From positions 1-64,000 of the forward strand of contig UQGG01000039.1 of NCBI GenBank assembly GCA_900540475.1: a stretch of DNA of 64,000 nucleotides. The letters run 5' to 3'. A program made the translations under genes and the position numbers. Of this stretch, positions 1 to 8,400 are shown one piece after another. Below the pieces are notes generated by a model, which was not told the DNA's origin, made no database searches, and was given only the letters and a program-made list of their open reading frames with translations. Positions within the stretch are counted from its first letter, which is position 1. Each line of letters begins with the position of its first letter. This DNA comes from an uncultured Robinsoniella sp. GTDB lineage: Bacteria; Bacillota; Clostridia; Lachnospirales; Lachnospiraceae.

Positions 1-16
1 TGAACCGAGAAATGCA

Positions 17-127
17 TCAGGATTTCTCGGTGAATGCCCGCGTGCCGCCAAAAAGCGCTTCGGAAAGGTTAGAAAATACCAGTTCTGCGGCCAGCTGACG
101 GAGTCCATACCAGTTTCCCACGCCCAT
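17..127 (-). CDS. possible 36-aa small ORF at window edge
   Basis: An ATG at 127 opens a 36-codon frame (MGVGNWYGLRQLAAEL...) ending in TGA at 17-19. Only a weak GGAAAG sits just upstream. A 9-bp perfect inverted repeat (ACCGAGAAA / TTTCTCGGT, about 4-31) brackets the stop codon, so this could be a tiny gene ending in a hairpin or the edge of a structured intergenic element. No family is recognised. The context to the left is outside the window. Confidence 0.22.
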   Translation of the reverse strand: MGVGNWYGLRQLAAELVFSNLSEALFGGTRAFTEKS

Positions 128-460
128 CTTTCCGCACACTACCTATCATTTAAAAAGCGTCCTTAATCAGCGAAACCCAAATATAATGCGTAATAGCAGA
201 CCACATATAAGGTGTTCGCTCCCGTGTGATCTTAATTCATTACATTAAATCTACATTTTAATACAATTATGATCACAAATACTACTTAGCAACACACAGA
301 TAATTTCATTGGGAATTCCATTTGTTATCATATTTAGTTTATTCGTCTCACTTATTCCCATATATCTCTAAAACTTTTGAGTAATTTCCACTTTTTTGTC
401 AAATACTACTGCTATAATGCTGCAAATACAACTCTGCCAGATTGAAAAAATATTTTTCCC
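128..460. other. AT-rich intergenic stretch, no gene seen
   Basis: About 330 bases between the edge ORF and the ATPase promoter. Both strands have frequent stops and no ribosome site with a convincing frame. Nothing further is recognised here. Confidence 0.5.
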
Positions 461-489
461 TTGACATTTTCTCATTTTTGTCTTATCTT
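461..489 (+). promoter_or_regulatory. sigma-70-type promoter for the Mn riboswitch transcript
   Basis: TTGACA at 461-466 and TATCTT at 484-489 are separated by 17 bases. Transcription would start near 496, right at the base of the riboswitch aptamer, which supports the reading. Confidence 0.65.
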
Positions 490-493
490 TATT

Positions 494-640
494 AAAGAAG
501 TAAAAGGGAGTAGCTAACACGAGAGTGTTTACGATGTCGTCAGTACGATGGTTTCCATCCGTATCGTAACTAAGTAGCGAGACTTTTATTGCAGCGTGAA
601 TTGTATGCAATAGGGGTATCGTTTTTTTTATGCATACAAG
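494..640 (+). ncRNA. yybP-ykoY manganese riboswitch
   Basis: The leader shows the two conserved loops of the yybP-ykoY class: GGGAGTAGC near 505-513 and AGTAGCGAGAC near 573-583, with GTCAGTAC between them. The P1 helix can form between AGTAAAAG (about 499-506) and CTTTTATT (583-590). Downstream lies a probable expression platform: TTGTATGCA (601-609) can pair with TGCATACAA (631-639) around an eight-T run at 622-629. The family senses Mn2+ and usually turns on Mn exporters. It precedes a P-type ATPase with an AAAGGAGG ribosome site at 651-658, as expected. Confidence 0.88.
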
Positions 641-664
641 GAACCATATAAAGGAGGCATTCAT

Positions 665-3271
665 ATGAAGAATTATTACACCCTTTCCAAAGAAGAAGTT
701 ATGGAACAGGTAAATGGCAGCAGTGAATATCTGACCACTGATGCAGCCATTGCAAATCAGAACAAATACGGAAAAAATGTTCTGGTTGAGGGAAAAAAGA
801 AAAGTACTTTACAGATATTTCTGGAACAATTCAAAGATTTCTTAGTTATTATCTTAATCGTTGCCGCTGTCGTATCCGGATTTTTAGGAGATATTGAGAG
901 CACAATTGTAATTCTTGTTGTAATTACCATAAACGCAATATTGGGTACCGTCCAGACGCTTAAAGCAGAACAGTCACTGGATAGTTTAAAAACGCTGTCA
1001 GCTCCTACTGCTAAAGTTATGCGAGACGGTATTGTACATGAAATTCCATCTGCCGAAGTAACTATCGGTGACCTGGTTGTATTAGAAGCCGGTAATTACA
1101 TTCCTGCTGATGGACGTATTATTGAAAATGCAAGCCTTAAGATCAATGAAAGCGCGCTTACCGGTGAAAGTGTCAGTGTAGAAAAGACAGATCAGGTGCT
1201 TACCGGTGAAAAACCTCTGGGTGACCAGACAAATATGTTGTTTTCCGGTAGTTTCGTGACTTACGGAAGAGGATCATTCCTGGTAACTGCAATTGGTATG
1301 GAAACAGAAGTGGGAAAAATCGCAAGCCTGTTAAAATCCACTTCTGAGAAAAAGACACCCCTTCAGGTGAATCTGGATAACTTTGGACAGAAGCTTTCCA
1401 TACTTATTTTAGTAGTCTGCGCCCTGGTATTTGGTATCAATATTTTCCGTGGTAATCCAATCGGAGACTCTTTCTTATTTGCCATTGCATTAGCGGTAGC
1501 TGCTATCCCGGAAGCCCTGAGTTCCATTGTAACCATTGTACTTTCTTTTGGAACACAGAAAATGGCGGCGGAACATGCGATTGTCAGAAAGCTCCAGGCA
1601 GTGGAAGGACTGGGCAGTGTTTCTATTATCTGTTCCGACAAAACAGGTACGCTGACTCAGAACAAAATGACCGTAGAAAACTACTATATCGATGGTAAGA
1701 ACATTGCCGCCAAAGACATTGATCCTGGTGATACCTTTCAGAAACAATTATTATATTCCAGTATCCTTTGTAATGACTCTACCAATCTGGACGGAAAAGA
1801 AATCGGTGATCCTACGGAAACTGCACTGATTAACCTGGGTGACAAGGTAGGTGTGCAAGCACTTCCTACACGTGCCAAATTCCCGCGTATCAGTGAAATA
1901 CCGTTTGACAGCGATCGTAAGCTGATGTCCACCTTACACAACATTGACGGACGTATCATCATGATTACAAAAGGTGCGGTGGATGTTCTGAGCAATCGCC
2001 TCTCCTCCATTCAGAAAAAAGGCGAAGCCTGTCCGTTTACACCGGAAGATGCTGAAGATCTTGCTGTAATGAACGAACACTACTCCATGAACGGACTGCG
2101 TGTTCTGGCATTTGCATATAAAGTCCTTCCTGCACCTGCATCCCTTTCCCTGGATTTTGAAGACGACCTTACTTTCCTGGGACTCATTTCCATGATGGAT
2201 CCTCCCCGTGAGGAATCTGCAGAAGCGGTTTCAAAATGTATTCAGGCAGGTATTAAACCGATTATGATTACCGGTGACCACAAAATTACTGCTGCTGCTA
2301 TCGCGAAAAGAATCGGTATTTTAAAAGATATCTCGGAAGCATGCGAGGGTGCAGAAATTGAAAATCTCACCGATGCAGAACTGGAAAACTTTGTGGAACA
2401 CATCAGTGTCTATGCCCGTGTTTCACCGGAACATAAGATCCGTATTGTCCGGGCATGGCAGAACAAGGGTAATATCGTATCTATGACCGGTGACGGTGTG
2501 AACGATGCTCCTGCCCTTAAGCAGGCGGATATCGGTGTTGCTATGGGTATTACAGGAAGTGAAGTTGCAAAAGATGCCGCCTCCATGGTGTTAACCGATG
2601 ACAATTTTGCTACTATTGTAAAAGCAGTGGAAAATGGACGTAATGTCTATGCCAACATTAAAAATTCCATCAAATTCCTCTTATCCGGTAACTTTGGTGC
2701 AATTTTGGCCGTACTTTACGCATCTATTATGGCTCTGCCGGTACCATTTGCACCGGTACACCTGCTGTTTATCAACTTGCTGACTGACAGCCTTCCCGCT
2801 ATCGCCCTGGGACTTGAGCCTCATACCGGCGATGTAATGAAAGAAAAGCCCCGCCCTAAAAATGAATCCATCCTGACAAAAGATTTTCTGGTTGGCATTG
2901 GCGTGGAAGGGCTCTCCATCGGTGCCACTACCATGATCGCTTTCTTACTTGGTAACAGTGTGGGCGGTGCAACCGTAGGAAGTACGATGGCATTCGGAAC
3001 ACTTTGCATGGCCAGACTGGTACACGGATTCAACAGCAAGTCCGACCATCCGGTAATCTTTACAAGAAAATTCTTTAATAATAAGTTTTTGATCGGCGCA
3101 TTCTTAATCGGCTTTGTCTTAATTAACGCGGTGCTCCTGACACCAGGCTTACACAGCGTATTTAAGGTAGCTGACCTGAGTATGCAGCAGCTCTTTACCG
3201 TTTATGGTTTAGCTCTTGTAAACCTTCCTATTATTCAGATATTAAAGGCAATCAGAAGCCATAGAAAATAG
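665..3271 (+). CDS. cation-transporting P-type ATPase, probable Mn2+/Ca2+ exporter
   Basis: An 868-residue P2-type ATPase. Visible motifs: actuator TGES (166-169), phosphorylation site DKTGT with Asp325, hinge GDGVND (609-614), and a cation-site helix with PEAL (282-285) in place of the PEGL of SERCA pumps. N-terminal and C-terminal membrane helices are of normal number and length for the PMCA-like bacterial group. Firmicute relatives such as Lactococcus YoaB and pneumococcal MgtA sit behind the same Mn riboswitch and export Mn2+, so manganese is the likely substrate; Ca2+ remains possible from sequence alone. AAAGGAGG lies just before the ATG. It is a single-gene unit ended by the hairpin at 3287-3341. 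Confidence 0.93.
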   Translation: MKNYYTLSKEEVMEQVNGSSEYLTTDAAIANQNKYGKNVLVEGKKKSTLQIFLEQFKDFLVIILIVAAVVSGFLGDIESTIVILVVITINAILGTVQTLKAEQSLDSLKTLSAPTAKVMRDGIVHEIPSAEVTIGDLVVLEAGNYIPADGRIIENASLKINESALTGESVSVEKTDQVLTGEKPLGDQTNMLFSGSFVTYGRGSFLVTAIGMETEVGKIASLLKSTSEKKTPLQVNLDNFGQKLSILILVVCALVFGINIFRGNPIGDSFLFAIALAVAAIPEALSSIVTIVLSFGTQKMAAEHAIVRKLQAVEGLGSVSIICSDKTGTLTQNKMTVENYYIDGKNIAAKDIDPGDTFQKQLLYSSILCNDSTNLDGKEIGDPTETALINLGDKVGVQALPTRAKFPRISEIPFDSDRKLMSTLHNIDGRIIMITKGAVDVLSNRLSSIQKKGEACPFTPEDAEDLAVMNEHYSMNGLRVLAFAYKVLPAPASLSLDFEDDLTFLGLISMMDPPREESAEAVSKCIQAGIKPIMITGDHKITAAAIAKRIGILKDISEACEGAEIENLTDAELENFVEHISVYARVSPEHKIRIVRAWQNKGNIVSMTGDGVNDAPALKQADIGVAMGITGSEVAKDAASMVLTDDNFATIVKAVENGRNVYANIKNSIKFLLSGNFGAILAVLYASIMALPVPFAPVHLLFINLLTDSLPAIALGLEPHTGDVMKEKPRPKNESILTKDFLVGIGVEGLSIGATTMIAFLLGNSVGGATVGSTMAFGTLCMARLVHGFNSKSDHPVIFTRKFFNNKFLIGAFLIGFVLINAVLLTPGLHSVFKVADLSMQQLFTVYGLALVNLPIIQILKAIRSHRK

Positions 3272-3286
3272 TACACTTCATGAAAC

Positions 3287-3341
3287 AAAATAAGCGCAGC
3301 CGGGAACAGTAATTTTTGTTCTCCCGGCTGTGCTTATTTTA
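3287..3341 (+). terminator. intrinsic terminator after the ATPase gene
   Basis: AATAAGCGCAGCCGGGAACAG pairs with its near complement GTTCTCCCGGCTGTGCTTATT across a short T-rich loop, followed by T residues on the plus strand. It stops the ATPase transcript. Confidence 0.8.
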
Positions 3342-3369
3342 TTTCTATTATTTTCTGTTTTATTAGATT

Positions 3370-3495
3370 GATATTAAAAGTTTGATATTAAAAGTTTGAC
3401 TTTAATAGTTTGACTTTAATAGTTTCGCTTTAATAGTTTCACTCTATTGGTTTCATTTTAATAATTTAATTTTATAGAATTTATTTTATTGGTTT
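3370..3495. repeat. degenerate 14-bp tandem repeat, about 9 units
   Basis: Nine consecutive units of 13-15 bases with a consensus near GACTTTAATAGTTT run without interruption: two GATATTAAAAGTTT, two GACTTTAATAGTTT, then progressively diverged copies. The last unit overlaps the stop codon and final codons of the GH31 gene (stop at 3486), so the repeat forms the gene's 3' end. Confidence 0.85.
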
Positions 3496-5894
3496 CGATC
3501 GACCTGCTTTGCAGTTAAAATCTCACACAAAGCTCCAAATACCATCTCATCCAGCCCCAGTGCCTGCAATGCCGACACAGCATGAAGCGCATTCGCCGCA
3601 TCTCTTACGATGAAATAAATTTCTTCTTTCAGATTATATTCTAACTGCGTTCTTTCCAGATAATCAAAGGTCTCTTTTACCACATCGTTTTGTGCCAATT
3701 CCACTTTTCCCTCAAGGATTACGGTAATTTCCTCTGTAACCGCTGTTTTTGGAATTCTCACGGATAAAGTGTGTCTGATTTCGTCATAGCTGACATTGAC
3801 CTCAGTCTGCCTGCCGCCTGTCAGAACGGATGCCTCTCCGTTAGTAACCCCTGTGATCTCCAGCGTATAGGATCTTTCCCGTGGAAGAACCGCTGTATTT
3901 CCTTTTGCGGCACCGATGGTAAATACCTTTTTTTCATTCCATGTAAATGTCATCTCTGTATCAGCCCAATTTTCATCCAGATCCTCCGGACTGTCTCCAT
4001 CATCTTCATATAGATGGAACACCCCATCTGCTCCTGCATAAATGGCAACCTTCAGTTTTTCAGGATTCGTAGTGGAATTTGTATATTCTTCCAGATCTGC
4101 CAAAGGTACAATTGCCCCTGCCCGTGCAAATACCGGAATATCCTCCATTCCCCTGTACAGGGACAGTTTTCTTCCTCCCTCATAAATCCGTCCGTTAAAA
4201 ATATCGTACCAGATACCCTTTGGCAGCCATGCGGTAAAGGACGCCGCTGCAGCTTTTTTATCCACGGGTTTTGTAATCGGGCAGGCAATCAGTTCTGTAC
4301 CAAAATAATATTCATTTGGAACTTCATAAGCTTCCTTCTGCTCCGGCTCCAGATAATACATGGGTCGTACCAGCGGCTGCCCTTCACGGCTGGCATAGCG
4401 GTTCATGGTATAGAGATAAGGAATCAGTTCGTGCCGCAGTTTCAGATATTTCTTCATAATACTTTCTGCAATTTTATTATACTTCCAGGGTTCCTTTCCG
4501 GAAAATAGATTAGCCGTACTATGCAGTCTCAATATTGGTGAAAATACCCCGTATTGAACCCATCTCGCTGACAATTCATCGTCCCGGTAGCCAAACATGT
4601 GGCCGCCTATGTCATGGCTCCACCAGCCATAGCCTGCATTGCTGGCATTTGCCGTGAAGTAAGGCTGAAAGTCCAGCGATTCCCAGGAGATAACCGTATC
4701 CCCTGAAAACCCAACCGGATACCGATGGCTTCCAAGACCGGCATATCTGGAAAAAGTCAATGCTCTTTTTCCCTGACGCCTGCTGTCCAGAAAATGATAA
4801 TGGTTCAGCATCCACAGAGGATCCAGTCCCTCTATCGCCGTATTCGTTCCCTGCTGCCAGTCCAGCCACCAGAAATCCACGCCATTCTCCTCATTTGGAT
4901 GATGCAGATATTTAAAATAGGCATTTAAAAATTCCTGACTGGTTACATCGAAGTTAATCGTCTCTTCTTTTTCCCAGTCCACCCCCAGCTCTTTTGCCAT
5001 AGCCAGATAAGGTTCTTCAAAAGCCCTGACTCCATCTGCCGGATGTACGTTTAAAGTAATTTTCAGATGATGCGCATGAAGCCATTCCATGAATTCTCCG
5101 GGATCCGGGAAGAAGCCTTGATTCCAGGTATATCCGGTCCATCCGCTTCCGTATTTAGGATCTACATCCACCAGATGCCAGTCCATGTCAACAACTGCTA
5201 CGGAAAAAGGTATATTCTCTCTTTCAAAACGCAGGATTAATTCCTTATACTCTTCTTCTGTATATTTATGGTAACGGCTCCACCAGTTGCCGAATACAAA
5301 CCTGGGAAGCAGCGGTGTCCTGCCGCAGAGGTGGTAAAAGTCCTTCAGACATTTCTCATATTCGTGGCCGTAACCAAAGAAATAATAATCCATGACTTCG
5401 CCTTTGCGGGGCTCTACCCAGTTTTCTTCCGTAAGTAACAATGATCTGCTGTCATCCATAACCGCATATCCATTTCTTGAGATCAACCCGTGATCCAGCG
5501 GAATCGCTCCGTCTGCTTCATCCAGGGTTCTGGCGGTTCCTAAAAGATCCGTCGCTTCCTCTCCGAAATGCCAGACATTATGCGTGGTACATCCCTTGCC
5601 GCTGACTTGCAGTGACAACCCATTGGAGGAAAATTTCTCTTTGTTATAAATCATATGTATAAATTCAGTTACGATTTCCAGGTTCCCGCCCTTATCAAAT
5701 ACCTGAAACTTCGGAACTGGAAAATTGCGATTCCACACACTCTGCGTCGGCCTGTCTTCAAATCTTCCTTCTTCGCTGTATTCCAGACGGATGAGCTGGG
5801 ATGTTAGAACGGTAATGCGGTAATGTTCGCCAAGAACAACAGCCCCCTCACTGCATAAAGGGCAGGCATCAATTTTATAAATCGGATCCATCAT
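3486..5894 (-). CDS. glycoside hydrolase family 31 alpha-glucosidase-type enzyme
   Basis: An 802-residue GH31 protein expected to cleave alpha-glycosidic linkages in short sugars or glycosides. The N-terminal beta domain (about 1-195) precedes the (beta/alpha)8 barrel. The barrel shows NWWSRYHKYTEEE, the nucleophile strand WWLDWQ (Asp345), the probable acid/base SGD (Asp399) and GWWSHDIGGH. C-terminal beta-sandwich domains follow from about 560. There is no signal peptide, so it is cytoplasmic and acts on imported substrate. It is divergent from a LacI repressor and has a matching operator in its promoter. The exact linkage or sugar specificity cannot be read from sequence. Its 3' end runs into a tandem repeat. 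Confidence 0.92.
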   Translation of the reverse strand: MMDPIYKIDACPLCSEGAVVLGEHYRITVLTSQLIRLEYSEEGRFEDRPTQSVWNRNFPVPKFQVFDKGGNLEIVTEFIHMIYNKEKFSSNGLSLQVSGKGCTTHNVWHFGEEATDLLGTARTLDEADGAIPLDHGLISRNGYAVMDDSRSLLLTEENWVEPRKGEVMDYYFFGYGHEYEKCLKDFYHLCGRTPLLPRFVFGNWWSRYHKYTEEEYKELILRFERENIPFSVAVVDMDWHLVDVDPKYGSGWTGYTWNQGFFPDPGEFMEWLHAHHLKITLNVHPADGVRAFEEPYLAMAKELGVDWEKEETINFDVTSQEFLNAYFKYLHHPNEENGVDFWWLDWQQGTNTAIEGLDPLWMLNHYHFLDSRRQGKRALTFSRYAGLGSHRYPVGFSGDTVISWESLDFQPYFTANASNAGYGWWSHDIGGHMFGYRDDELSARWVQYGVFSPILRLHSTANLFSGKEPWKYNKIAESIMKKYLKLRHELIPYLYTMNRYASREGQPLVRPMYYLEPEQKEAYEVPNEYYFGTELIACPITKPVDKKAAAASFTAWLPKGIWYDIFNGRIYEGGRKLSLYRGMEDIPVFARAGAIVPLADLEEYTNSTTNPEKLKVAIYAGADGVFHLYEDDGDSPEDLDENWADTEMTFTWNEKKVFTIGAAKGNTAVLPRERSYTLEITGVTNGEASVLTGGRQTEVNVSYDEIRHTLSVRIPKTAVTEEITVILEGKVELAQNDVVKETFDYLERTQLEYNLKEEIYFIVRDAANALHAVSALQALGLDEMVFGALCEILTAKQVDRNQ

Positions 5895-5942
5895 GTTAAT
5901 TCCTTTCTTTATTGTCTATATTTTTAATTGCCACAGTTAATA

Positions 5943-5960
5943 TAGGTTAACGTTAACCTA
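5943..5960. promoter_or_regulatory. LacI-type palindromic operator
   Basis: TAGGTTAACGTTAACCTA is a perfect 18-bp palindrome with the central CG typical of LacI/GalR operators. It begins about 6 bases past the inferred start site of the GH31 transcript, a position suited to block initiation, and lies next to the divergent LacI gene. Confidence 0.8.
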
Positions 5961-5972
5961 AGCTATGATATA

Positions 5973-6001
5973 AACATAACACCCGCTTTTAACAATGTCA
6001 A
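5973..6001 (-). promoter_or_regulatory. promoter of the GH31 gene
   Basis: On the minus strand, TTGACA (5996-6001) and TATGTT (5973-5978) are 17 bases apart, with a TGn extended -10. The start would fall near 5966, just before the palindromic operator. Confidence 0.7.
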
Positions 6002-6028
6002 TAACCTTTTTTAACTTTGTACAATATC

Positions 6029-6057
6029 TTGATTTTCCCAAATAAAATTTGTATAAT
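6029..6057 (+). promoter_or_regulatory. promoter of the lacI-type gene
   Basis: TTGATT (6029-6034) and a perfect TATAAT (6052-6057) are separated by 17 bases, pointing toward the regulator at 6171. No copy of the GH31 palindrome overlaps it, so autorepression is not obvious. Confidence 0.65.
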
Positions 6058-6170
6058 ATGTCTATTCCATAAAGTTTAAACTACATCGTTACATCCCACA
6101 CGTGGCGTATTTACGCTCTAGTCTGCTCCAAACATTTAGATATGCTCCGGGATAAGGAAAGAGGTAACCA

Positions 6171-7181
6171 ATGATCACATTAAAAGATATTGCCGAAGAG
6201 GCGGGCGTCAGCATCATGACCGTGTCCCGCGTTATGAATGGAAATACAACAAAGGTCTCAGAAAAAACAGCTGTTAAAATAAAAGAAATTGCTGCAAAGC
6301 GGGGCTACGTTCCCAATTCCTCTGCCCGTGCTCTGGCGGCAAAATCCTCCAGACTGATTGCCCTTCTCATGCTTTACCATGGAGAAGGCAACCCTCTGGA
6401 AGATTCGTACCACGCTATTTTCCTGGGAGAAATTACCCGCTATGTGCAGGAAAAAGGATATTTTTTAATTTTGCGCTATGTCAGCGACTACAAAGATGTT
6501 ACATACAGCCTGCGCTCCTGGAATGTGGAAGGCGCCATTTTCGTGGGCGGATTTGATTCTGTCATGAGAGAAATCCTGGGTGCAAATAAAATACCGCTGG
6601 TGTTCACCGACAGTTACAGTCCCTTAAACCAGATCACAAATGTGGGGATTGACGATTATAAAGGCGGCAGACTCGCCGCAGAATATTTTATAAAGAAGGG
6701 CCATACTTCCCTGGCATTTATCAGCCCTGAGATTACCCAGAAAAATGGTGTTGTGGAACAACGCTTAAGGGGTTTTCAGGAGGTACTGGCAGCACACGGC
6801 TGTCCTTTAAAAAAAGAGCTTATTTTTCCCCTTCGGGATCCGGTAAACGATCCCTCCCTTGCCCTGAAATTAAAGCCTCTTTTACCTAAAGTAACCGGGC
6901 TGTTCGTTACGGCAGACCAGATCGCTTTTTCACTGATTGAGGGATTTAAAAAATACGATATACGTGTCCCCGAAGATATTTCCGTAATCGGGTTCGATGA
7001 TTTTCCCTTGAGCCGCCAGATCACACCGCCGCTTACCACCATCCGCCAGGATATCATCGAAAAAGCCAAATCAGCCACAAGCCTGCTCTTTCAGCAGTTA
7101 GAAGACAAAGATGCCTCCCCCCGGCAAATCTCCCTGGACGTAGAACTGGTGGAGCGTGCTTCTGTAAAAAACCTGATATAA
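6171..7181 (+). CDS. LacI/GalR-family transcriptional repressor
   Basis: A 336-residue regulator. Residues 1-55 form the LacI helix-turn-helix and hinge (ITLKDIAEEAGVSIMTVSRV ... NSSARALA). The rest is a periplasmic-binding-like sugar sensor domain ending with the typical GFDDFPLS and LTTIRQD motifs. AAAGAGG precedes the ATG. It is divergent from the GH31 gene and very likely binds the operator at 5943-5960, releasing it when a sugar inducer binds. The ligand is not identifiable; an alpha-glucoside or its breakdown product is the simplest guess from the neighbour. Confidence 0.92.
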   Translation: MITLKDIAEEAGVSIMTVSRVMNGNTTKVSEKTAVKIKEIAAKRGYVPNSSARALAAKSSRLIALLMLYHGEGNPLEDSYHAIFLGEITRYVQEKGYFLILRYVSDYKDVTYSLRSWNVEGAIFVGGFDSVMREILGANKIPLVFTDSYSPLNQITNVGIDDYKGGRLAAEYFIKKGHTSLAFISPEITQKNGVVEQRLRGFQEVLAAHGCPLKKELIFPLRDPVNDPSLALKLKPLLPKVTGLFVTADQIAFSLIEGFKKYDIRVPEDISVIGFDDFPLSRQITPPLTTIRQDIIEKAKSATSLLFQQLEDKDASPRQISLDVELVERASVKNLI

Positions 7182-7264
7182 CGCCCGATATCCTGCCTTA
7201 TTTTTAAGATTCCAATGCTGTAGAACGTAGCCCGCATGGAAAACGCCCGGTATCCTGCCTTATT
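7180..7264. repeat. 23-bp direct repeat at converging gene ends
   Basis: AACGCCCGATATCCTGCCTT at 7180-7199 recurs with one change (GATATC to GGTATC) at 7242-7261, and the match extends to 23 bases, offset 62. The first copy begins within the LacI stop codon and the second overlaps the AraC stop codon at 7260. Confidence 0.75.
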
Positions 7265-8123
7265 CCTCAATATCCGTAGAGATCAGACAGTAAGTCTGAC
7301 GATACTCTTTGGGCGTCATCCCCCGGTACTTTTTGAAATTTTTCCGAAAATAATCAGCATCGGGATAGCCGCACAGGTCCGCGATCTCATTTACATTGGC
7401 ACTGGTTTCTATGAGAAGCCGGCTGGCCTTATTCAAACGATAGGTATGTATTGCCTCCGTCAGGGTCTTATTATAGATCTCATGATAAATACGCCCCAGA
7501 TAATCCGGATTACAGGATAATGCCTCTGCAATCAGATTCGATGACAAAGTCTCATTTAAATGCAGGCGGATATACTGATCCGCCTGGTTTGCCAGTACTA
7601 CCTTGGTGGTACTGATTTCCAGCGGATATGCCGAGTCGGATAGCTCACATAAAATTTCAAGCAGTATCAAATTCAATACTGTTCTGTCTTCACTGCATCG
7701 TTCCTGCCTTAATATAAAACGCCGGAAGAGTTCCACAAATTGTTCGGGCTTTGCAAGGCGCACTAATTGGGGCAATGACATCATGTCATCCCCCGCTTCT
7801 GATTTTTTATCTATCTGAAAATGAATCCAGTAAAAAGTAAGGTCTTTCTCAAACTGTCTGCTTCCCCAGTGATGTCTGCCGGGAAACAAAATCAATGCAT
7901 GCCCTTTTGGCACTTCAAATTTCTTCCCTTCCTCATAAATTCCTAGTGTACCTGAATTCACATATATGATTTCAAAGGAATCGATAGTCCTGTCTGCATG
8001 GGTTCCAAGTCCCCTGCTCTTAAAATATCCGGCATTCCATGCTGTAACCGGAAGAATTCCCTTCAAGTGTAAAAAGCTTTCCATCATTTCCTCCCATGTG
8101 TTTTGAAAAGTCGGAATTTTCAT
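7260..8123 (-). CDS. AraC-family transcriptional regulator
   Basis: A 287-residue protein when started at the ATG at 8123 (MKIPTFQNTW); a longer frame exists only from a TTG at 8171 without a ribosome site. The N-terminal half is a cupin-like ligand-binding domain (EVPKGHALILFPGRHHWG). The C-terminal ~100 residues hold two helix-turn-helix motifs (SSNLIAEALSCNPDYLGRIY and VNEIADLCGYPDADYFRKNF) ending in the family signature MTPKEYRQ. It is convergent with the LacI gene and divergent from the MFS carrier at 8401, so it may control carbohydrate genes here. The ligand is unknown. The ribosome site is weak. Confidence 0.88.
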   Translation of the reverse strand: MKIPTFQNTWEEMMESFLHLKGILPVTAWNAGYFKSRGLGTHADRTIDSFEIIYVNSGTLGIYEEGKKFEVPKGHALILFPGRHHWGSRQFEKDLTFYWIHFQIDKKSEAGDDMMSLPQLVRLAKPEQFVELFRRFILRQERCSEDRTVLNLILLEILCELSDSAYPLEISTTKVVLANQADQYIRLHLNETLSSNLIAEALSCNPDYLGRIYHEIYNKTLTEAIHTYRLNKASRLLIETSANVNEIADLCGYPDADYFRKNFKKYRGMTPKEYRQTYCLISTDIEE

Positions 8124-8171
8124 GTTTTTATTGCCATTTCTCTTCTTGTAGAAAACGCCTGTTAATGACAA

Positions 8172-8400
8172 AATAGAGTTAATTTGAAAGTGCAGTTACG
8201 GTTCACAAACAAGCCTGCAAGCAGTAACGCCGAATGCCCATGCGAAGTCGTCTTCGGCTGGGGGCCTCGCTCACCTGCTGTTTTACACTGTGGCTTATGG
8301 CTTATCAGCAAGTGATAATCTATGTGAGATCGCTTACATAGCGTTTCAAATTACATACAGAATATCAAATATTGCGAAAAAAAGAAAGGGTATTTTTATC
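8172..8400. other. intergenic region between araC-type and MFS genes
   Basis: Holds a small perfect hairpin CGAAG-TCGT-CTTCG at about 8254-8267 within a GC-richer patch and an inverted repeat TTATC/GATAA near 8300-8316. No confident promoter or operator was assigned. Confidence 0.35.

Noticed and set aside
368..664. Minus-strand 98-codon frame upstream of the ATPase
   Set aside because: It lies over the riboswitch, promoter and ribosome site of the ATPase and has no ribosome site of its own.
4014..4508. 164-codon plus-strand frame inside the GH31 gene
   Set aside because: Antisense shadow of a well-supported enzyme gene; Cys/Phe/Ile-rich translation without any motif.
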